Under the pieces are notes generated by a model, which had not been told where the DNA came from, made no database searches, and was given only the letters and a program-made list of their open reading frames with translations. 64,000 bases of DNA from the NCBI GenBank assembly GCA_002839605.1, contig PGYK01000012.1, positions 1 through 64,000 on the forward strand, read 5' to 3'. Of this stretch, positions 26,388 through 33,989 are shown one piece after another (position 1 is the first letter of the stretch; every line of letters begins with the position of its first letter). A program made the translations under genes and the position numbers. The stretch is from Methanomicrobiales archaeon HGW-Methanomicrobiales-3 (lineage in GTDB: Archaea > Halobacteriota > Methanomicrobia > Methanomicrobiales > Methanospirillaceae).

Positions 26388-27605
26388 ATGACAAAAGTCG
26401 CGGTGGATGCCAAAAAGAGGCGGAAGAAAAAAGAGACCGGGGAGACCCCGGTCCACCATATCGGGGAAGTAAGTAAAGATCTCCTGCTGGAGCTTGCCGA
26501 AAAGCACGGCACCCCCATTTTTGTAATCGATCACAAGAAACTCCGGGAGAATTACCGCGAGTTCAAACGGCACATGCCGGACGTACAGGTCTATTTTGCG
26601 GTGAAAGCCAATTCCAATCCCGAGATTGTAAAAACCCTGTACGACATCGGATGCAGCTTCGATGTCGCATCCATGCCCGAGTTCATGATCGTGTACGAGA
26701 ACATCAAAAACATGCCAAAGAAGGCACAACAGGAGTATATCTGGGACAAGATCATCTACGCCAACACCATCAAGCCGATTGAAACGCTGGAGGCGCTGGA
26801 CAAGTACAAACCGCTTGTCACTTTCGACAACCACCACGAGATCTTAAAAATCCGCGATCATGCCCCCCATGCAGGACTCGTCCTCCGCATCCTCGTCCCG
26901 AACACCGGCTCCATGGTCGAGCTCTCCAGCAAGTTCGGTGCCCACCCGGGTGAAGCGGTTGACCTGATCATGGAAGCATTCGAGAACGGGCTCGTTGTAG
27001 AAGGCCTGAGTTTCCATGTCGGCAGCCAGTGCACGAACTTTGACAACTACATCCAGGCGCTCCAGATCTCGGCAAATATCATCAAAGAGGTTGAAGACCG
27101 GACCGGCCGGAAGATACGCATCCTTGACATCGGCGGGGGGTTCCCGGTAAAATACCATCCCGGCATACGCTCCATCCGCACCCTTGCCAAGAAACTGAAC
27201 ACCGAGATCAAACGGCTGTTTCCGGAAGATATGGAGATCCTTGCAGAGCCGGGCCGGTTCCTTGTCGCCAATACCTGCACGCTCGTTGCAAAGGTGGTAG
27301 GAAAAGCCGTCCGCGACGGTAAACCCTGTTATTACATCAACGACGGGGTATACCACACGTATTCCGGGCAGGTCTTCGATCACGTCAACTACCCGGTCCT
27401 CCCCTTCAAAGAGGGGGAGACCCAGATCTCGTCTGTCTTCGGCCCCACCTGCGATGCCTTTGACACCATAACCCTGTCAGCAGAGCTCCCCGATCTCGAT
27501 ATCGGGGATCTCGTCTATTCCGAGAACATCGGGGCATACTCCCACGCATCGTCCACGTACTTCAACGGGTTTCCGCCGGCAAAGGTCGTTCACATCAACA
27601 AATAA
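26388..27605 (+). CDS. Ornithine/arginine-type PLP decarboxylase
   Basis: 405-residue fold-type III decarboxylase (ornithine, diaminopimelate, arginine decarboxylase superfamily). The PLP lysine is in VYFAVKANSNPEIV (about residue 63), phosphate binding by GGGFPVKYH, EPGRFLVAN, and active-site CDAFD near residue 358, which resembles ornithine decarboxylases and not the CESGD of LysA. HVGSQC is present. N-terminal 20 residues are very Lys-rich (KKRRKKKETG). With homospermidine synthase 12 bp upstream it probably supplies putrescine. Confidence 0.85.
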   Translation: MTKVAVDAKKRRKKKETGETPVHHIGEVSKDLLLELAEKHGTPIFVIDHKKLRENYREFKRHMPDVQVYFAVKANSNPEIVKTLYDIGCSFDVASMPEFMIVYENIKNMPKKAQQEYIWDKIIYANTIKPIETLEALDKYKPLVTFDNHHEILKIRDHAPHAGLVLRILVPNTGSMVELSSKFGAHPGEAVDLIMEAFENGLVVEGLSFHVGSQCTNFDNYIQALQISANIIKEVEDRTGRKIRILDIGGGFPVKYHPGIRSIRTLAKKLNTEIKRLFPEDMEILAEPGRFLVANTCTLVAKVVGKAVRDGKPCYYINDGVYHTYSGQVFDHVNYPVLPFKEGETQISSVFGPTCDAFDTITLSAELPDLDIGDLVYSENIGAYSHASSTYFNGFPPAKVVHINK

Positions 27606-27611
27606 CCTTCT

Positions 27612-27621
27612 CCTTTTTTTT
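27612..27621 (+). terminator. T-tract terminator of polyamine operon
   Basis: CCTTTTTTTT directly after the decarboxylase stop; no stable stem precedes it, as is usual for archaeal T-tract termination. Confidence 0.4.
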
Positions 27622-27686
27622 CTGCCCGTTGTCCAAAAATTACGGATGACAACACATAATTTCATTCACCATGCAAATAACTGGCC

Positions 27687-28766
27687 ATGCATTACCGTAC
27701 CCCGCTCATCGTAGTGGTTCTCGTTATCCTCAGCTTCGCCGCAGGATGTACAGATAGTATACCCGGTTCATCCATGAGCACCGGTTCGGGAGGGGGCCTG
27801 GATGTCGAGGTCACGACAATGGATACGGTCCTCACCTCAACCTACCTCCAGATGGCGAATCTCGATGTCACCTTCATCGATTTTGAGCTCACCAATCCCA
27901 CGGACAATCCCGTGACCGTAGTCGTTGAATCCGAGATCCTGGGATATACGGAGAAGTCGATCAACACGGTTGTTGTCCCGGCCCGAATCAATAGTACCGT
28001 AGGGCAGACCCCTCCCCTTCGCCCCGGCGCCGTCCCCCGGGAGATGACCCCAGCTGCACTTCATTACCGGGTTGCTTATGCGAACGGAAATGTTATTGAC
28101 GAGCAGACCGTTCCGGTGAAAGTCTATGCCCGTGACACGATGATCTGGGCCGTGTATGATGGTGATGAATTATACGACATGACCCCGTTCATTGCCGCAT
28201 GGGTGACTCCCCATGCAGAAGGAATTGACACGCTGATACGCAGGGCCGCCGATTACCATCCTGATCGGTCGATGAGCGGGTATCAGTGCGGGAGTACCTG
28301 CACGGAAGACGACTGGGAAGGTTACACGAATGCGCAGGTTGAGGCGATCTATACTGCGCTTAAGAACGACTACCAGATCACGTACATCAACTCCGGTATT
28401 GCCTACGGGAAATCCTCCGAGAATCCCCAGCGGATACGGTTGCCGGCCGAGTCCCTGGCATCAGGTTCCGCCAACTGCATTGACGGGGCAGTCCTGTACG
28501 CAGCGGCACTCGAATCCATTGAACTCAATCCCCATCTCATCATCACGTCCGACCACGCCTTTGTCTGCTACGAGGTGGTGCCGGGCACTGATACGATCGC
28601 CTGCCTGGAGACCACGATGACCGGCTCCGCTCCGTTTTCCGATGCGATCGCAGCAGGCCTGCAGGAGTATAACGAAGAGATCGCAAACGGGAACTTTGCG
28701 TCCGGAGAATCCAAGGATCTCTCCATTGCCAGCCTGAGGGAGGAAGGGATCCTCCCGATGCACTGA
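27687..28766 (+). CDS. Lipoprotein with transglutaminase-like domain
   Basis: 359-residue exported protein. Residues 1-20 are a signal peptide ending in the lipobox FAAGC, so Cys21 is probably lipidated. A beta-rich domain (about 35-150) resembles a CARDB/Ig-like fold. The C-terminal part has NCIDGAVLYAAALESI (Cys near residue 266) followed by SDHAFVCYEV and a later acidic residue, the Cys-His-Asp order of the transglutaminase/papain-like core. It may cleave or crosslink surface protein; some such proteins are inactive. Single gene, no clear partner. Confidence 0.72.
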   Translation: MHYRTPLIVVVLVILSFAAGCTDSIPGSSMSTGSGGGLDVEVTTMDTVLTSTYLQMANLDVTFIDFELTNPTDNPVTVVVESEILGYTEKSINTVVVPARINSTVGQTPPLRPGAVPREMTPAALHYRVAYANGNVIDEQTVPVKVYARDTMIWAVYDGDELYDMTPFIAAWVTPHAEGIDTLIRRAADYHPDRSMSGYQCGSTCTEDDWEGYTNAQVEAIYTALKNDYQITYINSGIAYGKSSENPQRIRLPAESLASGSANCIDGAVLYAAALESIELNPHLIITSDHAFVCYEVVPGTDTIACLETTMTGSAPFSDAIAAGLQEYNEEIANGNFASGESKDLSIASLREEGILPMH

Positions 28767-28797
28767 CAAGAACATCCTTTTTGGCTCTTCGCTGATC

Positions 28798-28955
28798 TGT
28801 GTGGGTAACCCGGATCCCGGTAAGCAGGTTGATGGGGGCTGTTTCGCCCCCAGACCCCCATTACGATGAACTCCGCCGCTCCGACGCTGGCGCCCCTGCG
28901 ACGGTTCAGCCAATGCACTGGCAGATGAATTCATCGTTTATCTTACCCACGTGAA
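28798..28955 (+). repeat. Second repeat family, forward copy
   Basis: About 158 bp matching, in inverted orientation, 57731-57895. Shared blocks: GTGYGGGTAMCCC, a GGGGGC...GCCCCC hairpin-like block here, GATGAACTCCGCCG, and GATAAACGATGAATT with TTCACGTG (read on the minus strand). Between the blocks the copies differ by small insertions. It contains no gene and lies in the gap between the lipoprotein and DJ-1 genes. Confidence 0.7.
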
Positions 28956-29018
28956 ATAACAAAGTGCCTCTTTTTTAGGCGAGAGAACCCATTGTGAGAC
29001 GGAGAATTTAAGATAACC

Positions 29019-29660
29019 ATGACTGCAATTTTTCTTTATGTCACCGACACGCTCGCGGACTGGGAGTGTGGACACGTTCTTGCCGAACTCCATTCCGGTC
29101 GTTATTTTACGGATCCAACCCGCCGTTACGATCTTGTCCTGTGCGGACGAACACTGGATGCGGTAACCACCATGGGCGGGCTGCGCCTGAAACCCGATGT
29201 TGCAATTGCATCAATTGATCCGGGCGCTGGTGATCTCCTGCTCCTGCCCGGCGCGGATACCTGGCTCGATCCCGCACAGGCACCGGTCATTGCAAAAGTG
29301 AAGCAGGTACTGGATAGCGATGCGGTGGTGGGGGCGATCTGCGGGGCGACGATGGCCCTTGCCAATGCCGGGCTGCTGGACGAACGCCTGCACACCAGCA
29401 ATGATCTCGCGGTACTCAAGATGTTCTGCCCGGGCTACCATGGCGAACCGTTTTACAAAAACGATCACGCGGTAACGGATGGTAACCTGATCACGGCAGG
29501 CAGCTTTGCACCGGTAGAATTTGCCACCCAGCTGTTCAGGAAACTGGGCGTGATGAGCCCGGCAACCCTTGATGCATGGCACGGGCTCTTTACGACAGGA
29601 AAACCTGAGTGCTTTTACGCGCTGATGGCATCCCTGGAGAAGAACTCCACGGATCCATAA
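29019..29660 (+). CDS. DJ-1/PfpI family protein
   Basis: 213-residue member of the DJ-1/PfpI class I glutamine amidotransferase-like superfamily. The nucleophile elbow is GAICGATMALANAG with Cys near residue 107, and YVTDTLADWECGH, LLLLPGADTW and ITAGSFAPVEFA fit the fold. Members act as proteases, glyoxalases, deglycases or stress chaperones; the specific activity cannot be read from the sequence. Single gene. Confidence 0.85.
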   Translation: MTAIFLYVTDTLADWECGHVLAELHSGRYFTDPTRRYDLVLCGRTLDAVTTMGGLRLKPDVAIASIDPGAGDLLLLPGADTWLDPAQAPVIAKVKQVLDSDAVVGAICGATMALANAGLLDERLHTSNDLAVLKMFCPGYHGEPFYKNDHAVTDGNLITAGSFAPVEFATQLFRKLGVMSPATLDAWHGLFTTGKPECFYALMASLEKNSTDP

Positions 29661-29734
29661 AAATAAACCGGTGATCCAGGGCAAGATTTATCTTCCGGAC
29701 CGGATAGTATTCACGTGTCTGGAGGCAAAACACC

Positions 29735-29983
29735 ATGGAGACCATGATTGGGAGAGTAACCCACTACTACCCGAAGATCAGTGTCGCGGCAGTGGTCCTT
29801 GACGGACATCTTGCCAGAGGTGACCGGATCCACATCCGCGGACCGCACGATGACGTGCACCAATCCGTAACCTCGATGGAACAGGAGCATGTGCCAATTC
29901 AGGAAGCCGATACCGGGCAGGATATCGGCATCAGGGTGATCGAGCGCGTCCATAAGGGGGATGCGGTATTCATCGAGCGTTGA
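29735..29983 (+). CDS. EF-Tu domain-2-like small protein
   Basis: 82-residue beta-barrel protein resembling domain 2 of translational GTPases, with IGRVTHYYPKISVAAVVLDG, LARGDRIHIRGPHDD and DIGIRVIERVHKGDAVF; no GTPase domain is present. Stand-alone domains of this type are widespread in methanogens and some bacteria and have no proven role. The start ATG 29735 follows GGAGGC at good distance (GTCTGGAGGCAAAACACC). It ends before T-tracts and the element at 30001. Confidence 0.8.
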   Translation: METMIGRVTHYYPKISVAAVVLDGHLARGDRIHIRGPHDDVHQSVTSMEQEHVPIQEADTGQDIGIRVIERVHKGDAVFIER

Positions 29984-30018
29984 TTTTTTCACTTTTTTTT
30001 AGCTCTGGAGAAACAGGC

Positions 30019-30147
30019 ATGAACCGATTAGGTTCACACCAGAACGATGAAAAACACATGTTCTGGGGATATTCTTTGAGCACTCTCTGCCCTGGGGCGT
30101 CCCATGCATGGCACGGCGGGGCAATGACCGGTTTGGAAAAATGGTAA
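30019..30147 (+). CDS. Candidate small protein at left end of the element
   Basis: 42-residue frame that starts inside the left inverted repeat: GGAG, eight bases, ATG. Its first 12 residues, MNRLGSHQNDEK, are identical to the frame at 46437-46568; the two DNA differences in that stretch (CGA/CGG, TTA/TTG) are silent. After residue 14 the two proteins diverge. It may be a real microprotein, a relic, or a by-product of the repeat. Confidence 0.3.
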   Translation: MNRLGSHQNDEKHMFWGYSLSTLCPGASHAWHGGAMTGLEKW

Positions 30148-30352
30148 TGAAAGCCGCCGCGGGGCGCCCTTCGGGGCGGCGGCAGTAATCCCCACGGGGT
30201 ATGGGGGCATCAGCCCCCATCAATATTCTTTTCGCGTTTTTCATGGGAAATCATTCCCACAGTGTCATTTTGTGGAATTGCGAGGGTGACCCCCTCTCCC
30301 AAGAGAGGGGGAGGCAGCCTGCGGGGGCAAGCCCCCACAACCCCCGGTTCTA

Positions 30353-30661
30353 TCATTTAGTTTCAGGCGCCCATTTACGGCCTGATCCACAAAGGCGAGG
30401 GTCGATGAGACCCCGAGCGCCCGTGGTTCCATCGCAGATCAATCTATGATCTCTGGCAGGTTTTCTAAATGAAAATATTCGCTGGGTTCCTCTGTCCGAG
30501 TGTCCTGCATGCACGCCAAAATCCGCACAATCGCATCCGCAGCCCGACCATTGCGCGACGCTCTTGGTCCTTGTCGCCCCCATAAGGAGTGCAAGGATGC
30601 GGGCGAGGACGTTATTTTTCTGCATATTTTCATGCTTCGGGTGTGAACCATTCCGGTTCAT
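30353..30661 (-). CDS. Candidate 102-aa protein of the element
   Basis: Open frame of 102 residues entering from the right inverted repeat on the minus strand: GGAG, AAACGAGC, ATG 30661. It begins MNRNGSHPKHEN and contains KNNVLARILALLMGA, AQWSGCG and, near the end, GARGLIDPRLCGSGRK. The same peptides are recognisable in other copies, where the frame is shorter (57531-57692) or shifted (63800-63945). Changes between copies are mostly silent or in-frame. It may be a small gene carried by the element; no family or function is recognised. Confidence 0.4.
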   Translation of the reverse strand: MNRNGSHPKHENMQKNNVLARILALLMGATRTKSVAQWSGCGCDCADFGVHAGHSDRGTQRIFSFRKPARDHRLICDGTTGARGLIDPRLCGSGRKWAPETK

Positions 30662-30944
30662 GCTCGTTTCTCCAGAGCAATTTTTTTTTAAGATAGCAGC
30701 ATCCTGACCATTTCATTAGACGCAAAGCAATACGAAAGTTTTAACCATGGTTTCCACACGAAATGATTGCCTCGCACTAGTGCACAGCACTTAGCTCATT
30801 ATCCGTACAAGGGGAAGATCATCCTCCTGCAGCAGGCACCCATGAGCGGGCGGATCCCAATAGTATTCACGGGAAATGAGCATCCGCTGGAGGTTCAGGT
30901 TTTTTAAAAACTGCTGAAAAGAAAAATGGTACCCAGGGACTGCC

Positions 30945-31130
30945 TTATACAGCCCTGACTGCATCGATCTTGATGTAGCGGCGCGCTAATTTGTGCTTGC
31001 TGCCGATAACGGCGAACGTGCGCTCCTTTGCCTGCTTCTCGTTGGGTGCCTCGATGACCTTGGTATAGGGCATCCAGTCCTCACCCATCAGAAACGTGCC
31101 TTTCACTTCAAACTTCTGCTCTGCTGCCAT
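30945..31130 (-). CDS. rplX: 50S ribosomal protein L18Ae (LX)
   Basis: 61-residue archaeal ribosomal protein LX/L18Ae: FEVKGTFLMGEDWMPYTKVI, AKERTFAVIGSKHKLARR and a short C-terminus IKIDAVRAV are typical. It ends the rps19e-to-rplX operon. In related archaea pfdA follows immediately; here the repeat element does. Confidence 0.94.
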   Translation of the reverse strand: MAAEQKFEVKGTFLMGEDWMPYTKVIEAPNEKQAKERTFAVIGSKHKLARRYIKIDAVRAV

Positions 31131-31136
31131 TAAATC

Positions 31137-31799
31137 TCACTCCAGAAATCCAAATACATCCTCTATCCTGCCCAGTTCAAACCCGCTCGTGGCATTGCCG
31201 GCAATGTAGCCTTTCTCGTTCACGAGAAGGCCGGTGCCGATAAGCCCGCTGCCCATGTTGATGGTACCCGTCCCAACGGGGACCTTTGCCACCGCTTCGA
31301 GCCGGGCGATCTCCTGCGCCGTTGCCCGCGGGTGCACGATGACCCCCTTGTTGGTGGCAACGCCTGCCATCCCGACGGTCTTGACCCCGCCGAGCGTTAA
31401 GAAGATCAGTTCAACGCCGAGGAACTCAGCGATGGCCTTTCCCATATCCACGGGCATATCGGGATGAATCGCGACAAAGGAATCGTTTGCCATGATCACG
31501 TTGCCCGCGGCATTCATGCACTCATTCAAGAGAAGAACCTCGCGGTGCTCCGCAAGCCTGTCGATCTCCTCTTCCGTTGCCAGCCCTGAGACCACAACTC
31601 CCCGGCTGTTGCCGGCAACAAGAGAACCGATGATGGTGCTCCCCTGGATCGTGGTCTCGATGACTTCAGCATCGAGCGCCGCATGTACTGCGGTTTTGAA
31701 CTCCTCCGGTGATTCCGGGGGAATGATGACGATATCCCCGATCACCCGGGCAAAAACCCCGATGTTCGGATCGCCTGCAAACGTGATCGTGCGTTCCAT
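31137..31799 (-). CDS. eif6: Translation initiation factor aIF6
   Basis: 220-residue anti-association factor that binds the large ribosomal subunit and blocks premature joining. The pentein-like fivefold repeat is visible as recurring GxxVxGxLxxxxxxGxxxxxxA segments ([49 protein letters not shown]). Start at 31799 ([19 protein letters not shown]), one base after the L31e stop. Normal length. Confidence 0.95.
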   Translation of the reverse strand: MERTITFAGDPNIGVFARVIGDIVIIPPESPEEFKTAVHAALDAEVIETTIQGSTIIGSLVAGNSRGVVVSGLATEEEIDRLAEHREVLLLNECMNAAGNVIMANDSFVAIHPDMPVDMGKAIAEFLGVELIFLTLGGVKTVGMAGVATNKGVIVHPRATAQEIARLEAVAKVPVGTGTINMGSGLIGTGLLVNEKGYIAGNATSGFELGRIEDVFGFLE

Positions 31800-31800
31800 C

Positions 31801-32067
31801 TTATGATTCCGGCGCAAGTTCAGCCTGAACCTGCCCGTCCTCCATCTTCATGGCACGGACACGGATCTTTGATGGCGGCTTTGAGCTGCCCCGTGACCAT
31901 ACCTTCTCATTGATACCCTGATCGAGCTTGACATCCTCGCTCTTCATGTGCTTTGCCAGATAGTTCCGGATGTCCTTGATCGCGCCGTTAGCCCGTTTCC
32001 AGCGGGGCATCCTGCGTGCATCCCGGAGGGGGATGATATATACGTGCTCCTGCATCTGTTCTGCCAT
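31801..32067 (-). CDS. rpl31e: 50S ribosomal protein L31e
   Basis: 88-residue archaeal/eukaryotic ribosomal protein located near the exit tunnel. [32 protein letters not shown] and [19 protein letters not shown] are family sequence. Sits three bases after L39e in the conserved order L39e-L31e-aIF6. Confidence 0.95.
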   Translation of the reverse strand: MAEQMQEHVYIIPLRDARRMPRWKRANGAIKDIRNYLAKHMKSEDVKLDQGINEKVWSRGSSKPPSKIRVRAMKMEDGQVQAELAPES

Positions 32068-32070
32068 GGC

Positions 32071-32223
32071 TCACACCTTCAACGTGCTCTTGCGCCAGTT
32101 ACGCCTTTTGGGGTGCGCAACCACGCCGCGCTTGGTCCTGACCATTACCCACTGGGGCACGCGCCGGTTCTGGTCGCATGCCTTTGCAAGCCGGATCTTC
32201 CTGCCTTTGCTTAATTTGCTCAT
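32071..32223 (-). CDS. rpl39e: 50S ribosomal protein L39e
   Basis: 50-residue very basic protein: starts [20 protein letters not shown] and contains [13 protein letters not shown] and [14 protein letters not shown], diagnostic for L39e, a tunnel-lining protein. Start ATG 32223 and TGA at 32071-32073 were read directly. It lies between the PP-loop gene and rpl31e. Confidence 0.95.
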   Translation of the reverse strand: MSKLSKGRKIRLAKACDQNRRVPQWVMVRTKRGVVAHPKRRNWRKSTLKV

Positions 32224-32235
32224 GTTATCCACCAG

Positions 32236-32826
32236 TTAATTGACTTTCCTGCCAACCACAAGCGACTGCTCGTGATGTGCCGGAAACAGGGATGCCGGAT
32301 CGAGCCCGCGGGCCCGGATCGCATCCCGGATCTCTGCTTCGTAATCGCCGTTTGGGATCGTGCCCGTCTCCCCGTATGTTACGGAAAGGAGCTGATCCGC
32401 CAGCCGGTCGACTTCGCGCCTGACAAAGCCGAGCAGGGGTCGCACGTACGAGCACCCTGTCCTGCTGCCAAGACTCTGGACCGCCTCACGGGTGAGCATC
32501 GGGACCCGGTCATCAAACCGTGTGCCGTCCCCGACCACGCTATACTCCCCCGCGAGCGATTCAACAGCCGCCAGGTGGACTGCATTGATGGCATCGTTCG
32601 GATACCCCTGTGCAATCACCATGTCGGCCATCTCGTTCAACATTCCTTTTTCAAATACCCTCTTTTTCAAAGGGTAACCCAATGCTTCAGCCGCAGCCTC
32701 CAGGTGTGGGATCTGGCGGAGCGGGTCGAACACGAACGTGTTGAGTTCGACCTCATAATACGTACCCAGCAGAATTGCTGCAAGGGAACTATCCTTTCCG
32801 CCGCTGTAGAGCACTCCGAGTTTCAT
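32236..32826 (-). CDS. PP-loop superfamily ATPase
   Basis: 196-residue N-type ATP pyrophosphatase with the PP-loop SGGKDSSLAAIL at residues 8-19. VVGDGTRFDDRVPML and RTGCSYVRPLLGFVRREVDR are conserved-looking. Enzymes of this superfamily adenylate RNA bases or amides (thiolation of tRNA, asparagine-type ligation). Its fixed place among ribosomal genes suggests a role in RNA or ribosome modification, but the substrate is unknown. Start overlaps the PDCD5 stop by one base. Confidence 0.8.
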   Translation of the reverse strand: MKLGVLYSGGKDSSLAAILLGTYYEVELNTFVFDPLRQIPHLEAAAEALGYPLKKRVFEKGMLNEMADMVIAQGYPNDAINAVHLAAVESLAGEYSVVGDGTRFDDRVPMLTREAVQSLGSRTGCSYVRPLLGFVRREVDRLADQLLSVTYGETGTIPNGDYEAEIRDAIRARGLDPASLFPAHHEQSLVVGRKVN

Positions 32827-33164
32827 TATCTTCTGGTAATGGAGTAATCCCGCTTCTTTGGCGCGAGCTGCCGGAGCAGCTCCTTGAGCTGTGCATCGGT
32901 TATCTTCTTCTGCAGCCGTCCGCTCTGTGCGAGCGCGACTAACTGCTGCTCAACCGCACCGGCAAACTCGGGTTTGGTCAGCTTGATGGTATTCAGCCGT
33001 TCCCGTGCATCGGGCTCGAGAACCTGCATGAGTATCATCTGAATCTGGGACTTTTGCCGTTCCTGGCGTTCGAGCTCTTCCTGCATGCCCTGCTGATCGC
33101 CAGCCTGCTGTTGCAGCTGTGCCATCCTGCGCCTGCGGAGTTCTGCTAGCTCGTCATCTCCCAT
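32826..33164 (-). CDS. PDCD5-like DNA-binding protein
   Basis: 112-residue member of the PDCD5/TFAR19 family, small helical proteins with DNA affinity. N-terminal highly charged helix ([20 protein letters not shown]) and triple-helix core ([20 protein letters not shown]) with basic tail [11 protein letters not shown] are typical. Placed after rps19e as in other euryarchaea; possibly ribosome-linked. Confidence 0.92.
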   Translation of the reverse strand: MGDDELAELRRRRMAQLQQQAGDQQGMQEELERQERQKSQIQMILMQVLEPDARERLNTIKLTKPEFAGAVEQQLVALAQSGRLQKKITDAQLKELLRQLAPKKRDYSITRR

Positions 33165-33173
33165 ACTACAACC

Positions 33174-33764
33174 TCACTGGGGTGCTTCTGCTTTATCTGC
33201 TTTCTTGCCAGCCTTCTTGGTCGGCTTGGCACCTTCGGCACCTTCAGCAGCTGCCTTGTCGCCACCCTTTGCCTTTGCGCCCTTCTTGCCATCGGCTTTC
33301 TTGGGCTCTTCGACTACGGGCTTCACGCGCTTGGGTACCGGTGCCGGCGGGTTCTTCAAGACTTCCTGCGAGAGGTTGTCTAAAAAGGACATGCCTGCGG
33401 GGGAGACCCGGCGCCCGGTCTTGTCGTGGATGATGAGACCGGCGGCTTCGAGCTGCTGGAGGGACTTCCTGAGAACCGAGCCGCTGCCCTTGCGGAACGC
33501 GTTGGGCCGTGAACCGCGGTTCTTGTTGCCTCCGTAGAAACTCCGCATCCGTTCAACGCCCAGGGGGCCGTCGACATAGACGCGTCTCAATACTGCTGCT
33601 GCCCGGATAAACCACCAGTCGGGGTCTTCGGGGGGCATCTCTTTGTGCACACCCGTCTTGGCAAAGGCAGCCCACGCGGGGGGAACGATCTCCTTACGCG
33701 TCTTGAGCTCCTCTGCGACCCGCCTGATGATGTGGTCCGGAGGGACATCGTATACTGTTGTCAT
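33174..33764 (-). CDS. rps19e: 30S ribosomal protein S19e with Lys/Ala tail
   Basis: 196-residue protein. Residues 1-145 match S19e (PPAWAAFAKTGVHKEMPPED, DWWFIRAAAVLRRVY, YGGNKNRGSRPNAFRKGSGS, LQQLEAAGLI), needed for late small-subunit maturation. The last 50 residues are a low-complexity Lys/Ala/Gly/Glu tail (for example KKAGKKADKAEAPQ) beyond the usual length of about 150. Head of the operon to rplX. The 225 bp upstream (33765-33989) carry an AT-rich segment at 33775-33800 but no gene. Confidence 0.94.
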   Translation of the reverse strand: MTTVYDVPPDHIIRRVAEELKTRKEIVPPAWAAFAKTGVHKEMPPEDPDWWFIRAAAVLRRVYVDGPLGVERMRSFYGGNKNRGSRPNAFRKGSGSVLRKSLQQLEAAGLIIHDKTGRRVSPAGMSFLDNLSQEVLKNPPAPVPKRVKPVVEEPKKADGKKGAKAKGGDKAAAEGAEGAKPTKKAGKKADKAEAPQ

Positions 33765-33989
33765 CTGATACCTCTACTGTTGATAATGAAATAACAGTCT
33801 TAACTAATTGGTCAGGAGGGTTCTTATACGTTTCCAACGGGAGAAAGGCCGACGGCCGGGAGAGACCCGGAAAAGAGAATGATGGTGTTAAAAACCAGCC
33901 TGAAATCATGGGGACGTGGTCAGCCGTCACCCTGATCCCCTTATGCGTGCACGGGCATTTCCCGAAGCTTCTACCTGCGGGAACGAACC

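Larger units (their letters stand above)
30001..30680 (+). repeat. Interspersed element, most complete copy
   Basis: 680-bp element bounded by imperfect inverted repeats of about 45 bp. The left end reads AGCTCTGGAGAAACAGGCAT and the right end, on the minus strand, TTGCTCTGGAGAAACGAGCA; homology continues through GGTTCACACC and GAAnnATGAAAA. Flanking T-tracts are 29993-30000 and 30681-30689. Inside: GCCGCC/GGCGGC hairpin (30151-30184), TATGGGGGCATCAGCCCCCAT palindrome, GAGAGGGGG and GGGGGCAAGCCCCC hairpins, GGGTCGATGAGACCC, then the CCCCCATAAGGAGTGCAAGG block. No transposase. Both ends open a small reading frame with a ribosome binding site (separate entries). The 250 bp after it, 30690-30944, hold nothing I can name. 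Confidence 0.85.

Noticed and set aside
30001-30680. Insertion sequence
   Set aside because: Inverted repeats are present but no transposase frame is found in any copy; kept as a non-autonomous element.
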